Shown piece after piece: positions 1 through 5,276 of a stretch of DNA of 5,276 bases. The notes under the pieces were generated by a model, which saw nothing but the letters and a program-made list of their open reading frames with translations, did no database searches and was not told where the DNA came from. A program made the position numbers and the translations under genes. The DNA lies in the NCBI GenBank assembly GCA_024278285.1, contig JAJRTM010000057.1:1-5276 (forward strand). The letters are read 5' to 3'. Numbering within the stretch: position 1 is the first letter of the stretch; each line of letters starts with the position of its first letter. Source of the stretch: Planctomycetota bacterium. GTDB taxonomy: Bacteria; Planctomycetota; Planctomycetia; Planctomycetales; Planctomycetaceae.

Positions 1-184
1 ATTTCTCGACATTCATGAGCCATCATAATGAGCACTTTTGAACTAAAAATGAGAGATACCCAACAGTTTTGTAAAATTTATCTCCACTGTGCAGTGAGTC
101 CCCTTACGTGGACGCATGGGGGATGTTAAATTTCTTAAGTTGTTGTTATTGGTATTGTTGCGCCTTGGTTCTCGATTCCACTGT

Positions 185-437
185 GTGTGCCACGGCTCTG
201 TGAGCCGTGCAAGCTGAAAATCAAGCTTGATTTTAACTATTCAGCTTTGGCGTAGGATCCGCTACCCGCGGACCACGATGGGAAGTGGATCCTCCTACTT
301 TCTGCGGTGGTCCGCAATAGCGGACCCTACAGGCAACCTTAATTTCTGCAAAAACCAAACATTGCTGAATAGTTACGCTTGATTTCAACAAGATATTCTC
401 ACTCCAACGCAACACGGCTCACAGAGCCGTGGCACAC
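185..437. repeat. Composite nested palindromic repeat element (253 bp)
   Basis: The outer arms 185-209 and 413-437 are exact 25-bp inverted repeats. Each arm is itself a hairpin: CACGGCTC and GAGCCGTG around a 3-nt loop. Inside them are further symmetric layers. Positions 218-226 pair with 377-385 (9 bp), 234-245 pair exactly with 364-375 (12 bp), and the core arms are 252-276 and 307-330. The left side also holds an 18-bp perfect palindrome centred on AAGCTT (217-234). The whole could fold into a long cruciform or RNA stem. There is no open reading frame of note and no obvious flanking target duplication. It may be a non-autonomous MITE/REP-like element or one palindrome nested in another; the exact class is unknown. 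Confidence 0.8.
239..340 (+). repeat. Core palindromic interspersed repeat, copy 1
   Basis: This stretch of about 102 bp matches 2466-2566 in the same orientation with only about nine or ten differences, including small indels. Both begin ATTCAGCTTTGGCGTAGG and end in CAACCTT. The core arms (252-276 and 307-330) are imperfect inverted repeats of about 24 bp around a 30-nt loop. The right arm contains GGTCCGC AATA GCGGACC, itself a short hairpin. The left arm has diverged (ATCCGCTACCCGCGG instead of GTCCGCTATTGCGG), which weakens its pairing compared with copy 2. Confidence 0.85.
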
Positions 438-658
438 GAAACCGTTATTTTTCGCAACAGTTTCTCAATACAAAAACACCCTAACCTCCCCATTTTCCTG
501 GTTATTTACCAGCCCAGCCAGAGTTTGCGAAAATTACCATGACGCACAAGACCGCGTTGTGTAGAACCACTACGCAGCCTTATAAGACTTTGAGTGCCAT
601 CAATGATCGAAAGGAGAGGGCATCTGCCCACTTTGCATATACTCGCGTAGAACAAGAT

Positions 659-826
659 TTATTCGGGTGGTTTGACATCCCCATCTGCTGAATCTACAGC
701 AGCGGCGTCAACTTCCTCCTCTGTTGTTGGTGCTCCTTCAGGAATGCTTTTGCCACAGCCACTCATTGTTAAAGAAATCGGCGCCACAAGAATCAACAGC
801 AACAAAAACATCAACGACTTTTTCAT
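659..826 (-). CDS. Small lipoprotein downstream of DUF1559 gene
   Basis: This encodes a 55-residue predicted lipoprotein. The N-terminus has lysines at 2-3, then a hydrophobic segment (about residues 5-20), then a lipobox-like LTMSGC ending at Cys24, the likely lipidation and signal peptidase II site. The mature part is only about 32 residues, acidic and low in complexity (a GAPTTEEEV stretch, alanine-aspartate runs, then KPPE). The frame is open upstream to an ATG at 874. I prefer the ATG at 826 because MKKS begins a normal signal peptide and a purine-rich GAGAAGGG lies a few bases upstream. It sits 104 bp downstream of the prepilin-like gene on the same strand, and small lipoproteins often follow DUF1559 genes in Planctomycetota, so co-transcription is likely. 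Its function is unknown. Confidence 0.75.
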   Translation of the reverse strand: MKKSLMFLLLLILVAPISLTMSGCGKSIPEGAPTTEEEVDAAAVDSADGDVKPPE

Positions 827-930
827 CAGTCCCTTCTCCCTATTTAAATACAAGACTATCAAAACAAAAGCCAATGCCCTAGAACGCTAGTGCATTGACA
901 TATTTCAAAATGACCAATCAACTGTCTGGC

Positions 931-1946
931 TTAGTATTCGCCAATAACCTGACCATCACTCGTGAAGTTCAATTCACACAGCGTGTTAAAGTCAATATTT
1001 TCACTCAGGAGTCGTACAGATCCATCACCTAACACAAATTGTGCTCCTCCGGTGTGATAACTGCCCAATCCCCAGGCATACTGGAGTTTCGCTTTACTTG
1101 CACAACACCAGTTTGAACTGCCATTACAGCAAAACGCATGACCTGAAACATTGATGCCATATCTGCGGTCAGATGCTACAATTCGACCAAAAATACCTGT
1201 GTGTCGCCCTTGTCCCCAATAAGTCCTATAGGTTGTACTGATCTTATCTTGTTTGGTTTCTCCAATCATCAATGTGCTGGATGTACCATCTTTCATGTCA
1301 CGCATGCGAAGGGAACTATTGACGCCAAACGCAGAACGCCAGTGATTCCATTTTGAAGAGTTGTCGTGGAGTTCCTGTAGGCATTCCAGTTCCCGGTAGA
1401 GCCTTCGTAGATATGCCCCGTCAGTAAAACATAGTTCGTTGTTGCAGCATTAGTTACATTATACTGTGAGGCGGCACTATTATTGTATGTTACTCGCGAT
1501 GGAGCAGAGTCAGAAGGGCAGGAATAAGTAGTAATGAATCTTGAAGTTGCTATCGCATTTACTCCAGTGGCATTCCACCCTAAAACGGGTGGACCAGATG
1601 AGTGCTGCGCAGGGCCGGAGGCGATACTGAAATTGAACGTATCGTATAATGGAGCCTGTTCAATGAATGGCAAAATCATCGTTAAAGCAGTATGATTCAA
1701 CGAAAAACTGTATGGAGTGGTGGATGCAATGGCTCCAGAATTGATCAGGCCGGGTGGGAAGACAGAGTGTACATCATGATAGTTATGAAGAGCCAAGCCG
1801 ATTTGCTTCAGATTGTTTTTACATGAACTGCGACGAGCAGCTTCTCTGGCTTGTTGCACAGCCGGTAGTAGTAAAGCGACGAGGATTGCGATGATCGCAA
1901 TCACCACCAACAACTCAATCAATGTAAAACCGCGTTTTTTGGGCAT
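931..1946 (-). pseudogene. DUF1559 prepilin-like protein, frameshifted
   Basis: Two overlapping minus-strand frames together make one DUF1559 (SBP_bac_10-type) protein of about 338 residues, a normal family length. The first frame (1946 to 1293, 217 aa) begins with a type IV prepilin leader. KKRGFTLIE has the predicted cleavage between Gly6 and Phe7 and Glu at mature position 5, followed by a hydrophobic helix (to about residue 28), QQAREAARR, and FPPG at 63-66. The second frame (1305 to 931, 124 aa) carries the family's C-terminal half: [15 protein letters not shown], then YHTGGAQFVLGDGSVRLLSENID and the ending DGQVIGEY. The break lies at 1333-1337, where five bases separate the last good codon of frame one (Gly203) from AFGVNSS in the other frame; one missing base or two extra bases explains it. 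The last 14 residues of frame one look like out-of-frame sequence. It could be a real pseudogene, a sequencing error, or a truncated pseudopilin. Family proteins are thought to be exported or cell-surface, but their role is poorly defined. Confidence 0.85.
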
Positions 1947-1962
1947 ACCTTTTCACAGGAAA

Positions 1963-1969
1963 CCTCCTT
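1963..1969 (-). promoter_or_regulatory. Shine-Dalgarno candidate for the DUF1559 gene, long spacing
   Basis: On the minus strand, AAGGAGG is a near-perfect anti-SD match, but it ends 16 nt before the ATG at 1946, longer than the usual 5-9 nt. A weaker AAAAGG lies directly before the ATG. An in-frame TGA a few codons upstream rules out an earlier start in this frame, and the KKRGFTLIE leader fixes the start at 1946. Confidence 0.4.
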
Positions 1970-2179
1970 CAAGAATAGAACACAAGAAATAGTTAACGCA
2001 TAGAAATGCCTGAATGCTCAGATACAGAAACCTGTAATCACAGTTAAATAAGAGCATGCAGTCATGTTTATGTCTAAATCCAGAGAATATAAAAAGTTCA
2101 CACTGTATAAAAAAACAAAAAATACACACTAAGAACAGGTGAGTGTACAGGTGGCATTATCCCTTGGCGTGAAAGAAAA

Positions 2180-2298
2180 GAGCTGTCCATGAGCAAAAGC
2201 CCTAAAATGTATGGTATCCCTGAGAACTTTCGCTCCAGTTGCTTCTCTCAACGATGAGCCCTTCCTATTTACTAACGGCAAAAGTTAACGGACAGCTC
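2180..2298. other. Segment bounded by 9-bp inverted repeat, possible structured RNA
   Basis: GAGCTGTCC (2180-2188) and GGACAGCTC (2290-2298) are exact inverted repeats enclosing 101 nt. Internal complementarity exists, for example GAGAA at 2222-2226 with TTCTC at 2244-2248. Read on the minus strand, the closing arm is followed by CTTTTCTTTC, which is weakly terminator-like. I could not match it to a known riboswitch, SRP RNA or 6S RNA. It could be a small RNA, a leader, or a chance pairing in a spacer. Confidence 0.25.
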
Positions 2299-2327
2299 GC
2301 AAATTTTTAAAAAACAGTTTTTGGTTA

Positions 2328-2350
2328 CGGCGGTCAGAACAGACCAGCCG
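2328..2350. repeat. Hairpin with 8-bp stem
   Basis: CGGCGGTC (2328-2335) pairs with GACC and GCCG (2342-2345 and 2347-2350), leaving one bulged A at 2346 and a 6-nt loop. There is no T-run directly after it on either strand, so it is not a standard intrinsic terminator. It may be part of a larger fold with the segment just upstream. Confidence 0.4.
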
Positions 2351-2465
2351 TGCTGGGCAGTCCAGAGTGCAATAAACCTGCGTTGACTCAATCTCCTTAT
2401 TGACCGATACTTACCTAATTCGTAACGATTCAGCGGAGGGTGTCTGGGGACAGATTGTTATTAAA

Positions 2466-2566
2466 ATTCAGCTTTGGCGTAGGGTCCGCTATTGCGGACC
2501 ACGATGGAAGGTGGATCCCCCTACTTCGTGCGGTGGTCCGCAATAGCGGACCCTACAGACAACCTT
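2466..2566 (+). repeat. Core palindromic interspersed repeat, copy 2
   Basis: This is the second copy of the repeat at 239-340, in the same orientation. Here the main arms are perfect: 2479-2502 and 2533-2556 are exact 24-bp inverted repeats around a 30-nt loop. Each arm contains GGTCCGC and GCGGACC around a 4-nt loop, so the element can fold as one long stem or as two small hairpins. Outside the shared part, 2460-2470 and 2571-2581 form an exact 11-bp inverted repeat that differs from the flank used by copy 1. No coding potential was seen. Confidence 0.85.
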
Positions 2567-2609
2567 CCGGTGAATTTTAATTGTTTTCGATGATTTTCAG
2601 TACCGGCAT

Positions 2610-2658
2610 GAAGCAGGAGCTTCTGCCCCTTGCGTTCCCAAGCAGGAGCTTGGGAACG
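2610..2658. repeat. Tandem AGGA-loop hairpins upstream of proA
   Basis: Two adjacent hairpins share the sequence AAGCAGGAGCTT (2611-2622 and 2640-2651). The first is GAAGC-AGGA-GCTTC (2610-2623). The second is longer: CGTTCCCAAGC and GCTTGGGAACG (2633-2643 and 2648-2658), an exact 11-bp stem with the same 4-nt loop. From general recollection, the GTTCCCAAGC...GCTTGGGAAC form resembles an interspersed repeat seen in many bacteria. It ends about 63 bp before proA. No T-run follows, so an intrinsic terminator is not supported. Confidence 0.65.
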
Positions 2659-2721
2659 AGGAAGTAGTTACCTAAATTCTAACTGGAAATTGATTCCCCT
2701 CCCCAAAAAAATCTGAGAGCT

Positions 2722-3993
2722 ATGACGACATCGACTATTGAAAACTTGAGTCAGTACACCAGGCAGGTGGCAACGCAGGCGGCTGCGGCTACCGGTTCGC
2801 TTGTATCTGCAACCGGACAGCAGAAAATTGATTGGCTGCATGCGACCGCAGAAGCTTTGATTACCCGCCGTGATGAGATTTTGCGGGCGAATGAAAAAGA
2901 TATACTCGCTGCCCCCAAATACGGATTAACCGAAGCGATGATTGATCGTTTGCGTCTTGATGAACCGCGGCTGCATGCGATTGCACAATCACTAAAGGAA
3001 ATTGCGGCTCTTCCAGAACCGATTGGCGAAGTGATCGAAAGTACCGTCCGCCCGAACGGTTTACTGGTATCGAAAGTGCGGGTTCCTTTGGGGGTCGTCT
3101 TCTTTATTTACGAATCGCGGCCCAATGTTACTATTGATGCCGCAGCGCTGTGCGTCAAAAGTGGCAATGCAGTTATTTTGCGGGGCGGCAAAGAAGCGTT
3201 TCACAGCAATCATGCGTTTCATTCAATACTTGCTGACTGTCTTGATGCGACCGGGCTACCAAAACATGCGGTGCAAATGGTCGAAACGACAGACCGTGAA
3301 GCGGTTGGGCATTTTCTCAAACTGAATGAATTGATTAACGTCACCGTTCCTCGTGGCGGGAAGTCTCTTATTGAGCGGGTCGCTCGTGAAGCGACGATGC
3401 CTGTCATTAAGCACTTCGATGGCAACTGCCATGTTTATGTGCATCAAGGGGCAGATCTTGAAATGGCAACGGCGATTCTTATCAACAGTAAGTGTCATCG
3501 CCCTGGTGTTTGTAATGCGGCTGAATCTTTAGTGATTGATCAAGCGGTTGCAGAAACGATGCTCCCTGTACTTTGCAAAGCATTAACAGAACAGAAAGTG
3601 GAAATCCGCGGTTGCTCCAAAACATGCGATCTTGTTCCTAATGCAATTCCTGCAACAGATGCAGATTTTGGCGAAGAATATTTGTCGCTGATCATTTCAG
3701 TCAAAGTGGTTGATGGAATTGAAGCAGCGATTTCGCATATCAACAAACAGAGTTCCGGACACACAGAAACGATTGTCACAAACGATTTAGCAGCAGCGAA
3801 TCGCTTTACCAATCAGATCGATTCCTCTGCGGTGATGGTAAATGCTTCAACCCGGTTTAACGATGGAGGCGAATTTGGCTTGGGAGCAGAAATTGGCATC
3901 AGTACCGACAAACTACACGCCCGAGGCCCATGCGGTTTGAAAGAGTTAACCATCTACAAATATGTCGTCCAGGGAAGTGGGCAAATTCGATGA
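2722..3993 (+). CDS. proA: Gamma-glutamyl phosphate reductase (glutamate-5-semialdehyde dehydrogenase)
   Basis: ProA catalyses the second step of proline synthesis in the cytoplasm: NADPH-dependent reduction of gamma-glutamyl phosphate to glutamate-5-semialdehyde, which cyclises on the way to proline. The protein is 423 aa, close to the usual length of about 415-420. Family landmarks appear in order: [28 protein letters not shown] (121-140); [12 protein letters not shown] with Lys157; VPRGGKSL (209-216); the catalytic cysteine in PGVCNAAE (Cys264); [14 protein letters not shown]; the conserved [16 protein letters not shown] (336-351); [20 protein letters not shown] (374-393); and [11 protein letters not shown] (399-409) near the C-terminus. 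It appears intact. The ATG at 2722 has only a weak purine run (GAGAG) before it and no upstream in-frame ATG, which is not unusual in this phylum. No proB or other proline gene is in the window, and the gene looks monocistronic. Confidence 0.97.
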   Translation: MTTSTIENLSQYTRQVATQAAAATGSLVSATGQQKIDWLHATAEALITRRDEILRANEKDILAAPKYGLTEAMIDRLRLDEPRLHAIAQSLKEIAALPEPIGEVIESTVRPNGLLVSKVRVPLGVVFFIYESRPNVTIDAAALCVKSGNAVILRGGKEAFHSNHAFHSILADCLDATGLPKHAVQMVETTDREAVGHFLKLNELINVTVPRGGKSLIERVAREATMPVIKHFDGNCHVYVHQGADLEMATAILINSKCHRPGVCNAAESLVIDQAVAETMLPVLCKALTEQKVEIRGCSKTCDLVPNAIPATDADFGEEYLSLIISVKVVDGIEAAISHINKQSSGHTETIVTNDLAAANRFTNQIDSSAVMVNASTRFNDGGEFGLGAEIGISTDKLHARGPCGLKELTIYKYVVQGSGQIR

Positions 3994-4070
3994 AATAAGA
4001 AAACAGGATTTATTGAATTTGTTTTGGGTTTAATATTTTATCAATGAAATGCTGCACGAAAGTGGCAGAA

Positions 4071-4327
4071 AAAAATTACCACGAAAAAGAAAAATGTGAA
4101 CCACTGAGACACGGAGAACACTGAGGCAAAGCAAAAAGAGATGTCTGATTTTTGAAAAAAAGTTTCACGCAAAGACGCGGCGAAGCAAAGAAAAAGAAAA
4201 AAATATTTCAAAGTGGTTTCATTCGTTCGATCAAATCTCATTTGATTTAGAATGCAATGTGGGAAACTCCTTGCGTCGCCGCGTCTTTGCGTGAGTATTT
4301 TTCTCCGTGATCTCCGTGGTAATTTTT
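4071..4327. repeat. Head-to-head pair of ACCACG/CACGGAGA/CGCAAAGACGCGG repeats
   Basis: The outer arms 4071-4083 and 4315-4327 are exact 13-bp inverted repeats (AAAAATTACCACG). The inner arms 4165-4183 and 4276-4294 are exact 19-bp inverted repeats (TCACGCAAAGACGCGGCGA). Between outer and inner arms each side also has a CACGGAGA-type motif (4110-4117 on plus; within 4302-4310 on minus). So the same motif series runs inward from both ends, with about 80 nt between motifs on the left side and about 20 on the right. The central 92 bp (4184-4275) is non-repeat and includes a small ATCAAAT-CTC-ATTTGAT hairpin (4230-4246). These motifs resemble interspersed repeats common in Planctomycetota and related phyla (recollection, not checked). 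Confidence 0.8.
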
Positions 4328-4339
4328 ATTTTTCCTATT

Positions 4340-4355
4340 TGGTTCCGGCTATGCT
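4340..4355 (+). promoter_or_regulatory. Candidate sigma-54 (RpoN) promoter for fliM
   Basis: TGGTTCCGGCTATGCT has GG (4341-4342) and GC (4353-4354) separated by exactly 10 nt, the invariant -24/-12 spacing, with TGG, C and TGCT matching the TGGCAC-N5-TTGCT consensus. It departs at four other consensus positions. It lies about 40 nt before the fliM ATG, which would give a short leader. Sigma-54 drives flagellar genes in many bacteria, so the setting is apt, but a 16-nt partial match can arise by chance. Confidence 0.3.
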
Positions 4356-4383
4356 GAGTTAGTTTTTCGAAATTCATGTTTCC

Positions 4384-4389
4384 AGGAGG
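4384..4389 (+). promoter_or_regulatory. Shine-Dalgarno of fliM
   Basis: AGGAGG ends 6 nt before the ATG at 4396. It is a strong, well-spaced site that fixes the fliM start, in contrast to the weak site before proA. Confidence 0.85.
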
Positions 4390-4395
4390 GAAGCA

Positions 4396-5276
4396 ATGGC
4401 AGATGTATTGAGTCAGGGCGAAGTGGAATCGCTACTGGCGGCGTTGGACAGTTCCCCGGCTGAGCAATCAAAGCCGGCTGAAGTGACCAGTTTCCGTTCG
4501 CAGGAACTGGTGGGGCAAATTAGTGTTTACGATTTCAAACGCCCCGAGCGTGTCAGCAAAGAACAGATGCGTGCGTTCCAGGCGATGCACGAAGGCTTTG
4601 GGCGAGAATTCGGTGCTTCTTTAAGCGGAATGTTACGTTCGATTATCGAAGTGAAGCTGATCAGCGTCGATCAATTAACTTACGGCGAATTTGTTTTCAG
4701 TCTTGAAAACCCAACTTGTTTTAACCTGTTGTATTCCGAGAAACTGAACGGTCACATTATTCTTGATCTGAATCCGTCCATCATTTTCCCCATTGTGGAC
4801 CGCTTGCTTGGTGGTGGCAAAGCAGCCTCTCACCACTTCCCATCCAGGCCACTAACAGAAATTGAATTGAAGCTCGTTTCACGAATTACCAAATTAGCGA
4901 TTGAAGCCCTCGACAACTCCTGGCGGAATATCAGCGTGCTGGATCTGCATGTTTCACAAATTGAAAGTAACCCGCAACTGGTGCAGATTGTCCCGCCAAA
5001 CGAAGTGATTGTGCTGATCAGCTTTGAAATTACCATGGGAGAAATGCGAGGCATTATGAATTTGTGCATCCCGTTTAATACGATCGAACCGTTAGCCGGG
5101 AAGCTCTCTTCAGATACATGGTCGGCGTACACAAAGCATGACAGTAGTCCCGAAGAACAAGCTCAGCTGGAAGTCGGAATTGGGTCAGCAAAAGTGGGCG
5201 TGGTCGCAACATTGGCACAGACCGACCTGACTGCTGCCGACTTGCTCAATCTCAACGTGGGCGATGTCATTCTCAC
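4396..5276 (+). CDS. fliM: Flagellar motor switch protein FliM (3' end outside window)
   Basis: FliM sits in the C-ring of the flagellar motor between FliG and FliN and receives CheY-phosphate to switch rotation direction. The first 293 residues are present; the family is usually about 330, so roughly 40 are missing beyond the edge. The N-terminal [13 protein letters not shown] (5-17) is the CheY-P binding segment (compare LSQDEIDALL). A variable linker leads to [17 protein letters not shown] (45-61), which opens the middle domain. Then come [20 protein letters not shown] (80-99), the FliG-facing loop with GGGK at 139-142, and [21 protein letters not shown]. The C-terminal SpoA/FliN-like domain starts near residue 256 and is cut at VGDVIL. 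The loop is normally GGxG, so the Lys at the fourth position is slightly unusual. No other flagellar gene is visible, but more may lie downstream. Confidence 0.96.
   Translation, partial: MADVLSQGEVESLLAALDSSPAEQSKPAEVTSFRSQELVGQISVYDFKRPERVSKEQMRAFQAMHEGFGREFGASLSGMLRSIIEVKLISVDQLTYGEFVFSLENPTCFNLLYSEKLNGHIILDLNPSIIFPIVDRLLGGGKAASHHFPSRPLTEIELKLVSRITKLAIEALDNSWRNISVLDLHVSQIESNPQLVQIVPPNEVIVLISFEITMGEMRGIMNLCIPFNTIEPLAGKLSSDTWSAYTKHDSSPEEQAQLEVGIGSAKVGVVATLAQTDLTAADLLNLNVGDVIL

Larger units (their letters stand above)
1..658. other. Gene-free intergenic region with a nested palindromic element
   Basis: No convincing coding sequence was found. The open frames here are short, overlap the palindromes, have no good ribosome binding site and resemble no family I know. 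The main content is the inverted-repeat element at 185-437, annotated separately. A weak 9-bp inverted match (449-457 with 525-533) also occurs and may be chance. Positions 438-658 hold the 3' flank of the minus-strand lipoprotein gene. The only terminator-like structure there is a 4-bp GGGC/GCCC hairpin near 618-629, too weak to call. Confidence 0.7.
1947..2721. other. Divergent intergenic region between the DUF1559 gene and proA
   Basis: This 775-bp spacer has no credible gene. Positions 1970-2130 are AT-rich and probably hold the minus-strand promoter; TATATT-like hexamers occur near 2085-2095 but no convincing -35 element was found. The 7-bp direct repeat ACAGGTG occurs at 2135-2141 and 2147-2153, a 12-bp period. 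After that come the 2180-2298 inverted-repeat-bounded segment, an 8-bp stem hairpin at 2328-2350, the second core palindrome (2466-2566) and a pair of AGGA-loop hairpins (2610-2658), each noted separately. Positions 2659-2721 are the short proA leader. Confidence 0.6.
3994..4395. other. Intergenic region between proA and fliM
   Basis: This 402-bp spacer has no convincing gene; the one open minus-strand frame runs through purine-rich repeat sequence and looks like nothing known. Most of it (4071-4327) is the inverted repeat pair described separately. No clear intrinsic terminator follows proA: the AAAACA...TGTTTT pairing near 4000-4025 is weak. The last 70 bp hold the likely fliM promoter and ribosome binding site. 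Confidence 0.65.

Noticed and set aside
1..26. Minus-strand ATG ATG followed by eight open codons running off the left edge, possibly the start of a gene.
   Set aside because: Only eight codons are visible, there is no Shine-Dalgarno before the ATG, and nothing is recognisable. It cannot be supported from this window.
185..437. CRISPR array or insertion sequence.
   Set aside because: The repeats are inverted and nested rather than evenly spaced direct repeats, and no transposase frame is present inside or next to the element.
233..564. Open frames of about 60 codons on both strands across the palindromic element.
   Set aside because: They read through inverted-repeat DNA, overlap each other, lack ribosome binding sites and have no family resemblance.
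827..874. Upstream ATG at 874 that would extend the lipoprotein by 16 residues.
   Set aside because: The extension MAFVLIVLYLNREKGL puts a second hydrophobic stretch before a complete MKKS signal peptide, and the purine-rich site fits the ATG at 826 better.
1293..1345. Programmed -1 ribosomal frameshift joining the two DUF1559 frames.
   Set aside because: The shift needed is formally -1, but no X XXY YYZ slippery heptamer or stable downstream stem is evident at the junction. Mutation or sequencing error is simpler.
2152..2168. TGGCATTATCCCTTGGC as a second sigma-54 promoter.
   Set aside because: The spacing between the GG and GC elements is wrong (GC falls two bases late) and no plus-strand gene starts nearby.
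4041..4241. Minus-strand open frame of 66 codons between proA and fliM.
   Set aside because: It is made of A-rich filler and interspersed repeat sequence, giving a phenylalanine-rich low-complexity peptide with no start signal.

Overview
The window looks like Planctomycetota chromosome, probably of the Gimesia/Rubinisphaera/Planctomyces type (genus-level placement is inference). The best marker is the minus-strand gene for a DUF1559 prepilin-like protein. Its N-terminus ([20 protein letters not shown], then QQAREAARR and later FPPG) is typical of the huge DUF1559 family in that phylum. A small lipoprotein gene follows it, a common pairing there. The long palindrome-rich intergenic spaces also fit.

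Layout: (1) 1-658 has no convincing gene and holds a 253-bp nested palindromic element (185-437). (2) 659-1946, minus strand, carries the DUF1559 gene, split by a frameshift near 1333-1337, and then a 55-residue lipoprotein gene. (3) 1947-2721 is a 775-bp divergent spacer. It holds the prepilin gene's ribosome binding site, a possible structured RNA or hairpin region (2180-2350), a second copy of the core palindrome seen in region 1 (2466-2566), and a pair of small hairpins just upstream of proA. (4) 2722-3993, plus strand, is a complete proA (gamma-glutamyl phosphate reductase, proline synthesis). (5) 3994-4395 is mostly two head-to-head copies of an ACCACG / CACGGAGA / CACGCAAAGACGCGGCGA type repeat, followed by a candidate sigma-54 promoter and a strong Shine-Dalgarno. 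(6) 4396-5276, plus strand, is fliM (flagellar motor switch), cut off by the window end inside its C-terminal FliN-like domain.

The genes do not form one pathway: a surface or pseudopilin protein with its lipoprotein, one proline-biosynthesis enzyme and one flagellar switch component sit side by side, separated by repeats. I found no defence system, CRISPR array, transposase, tRNA or rRNA, and nothing I can support as a new biological system. The most unusual material is the palindromic repeats. All three long spacers carry a different nested inverted structure, and the two copies of the core palindrome have different flanks that are each self-complementary.
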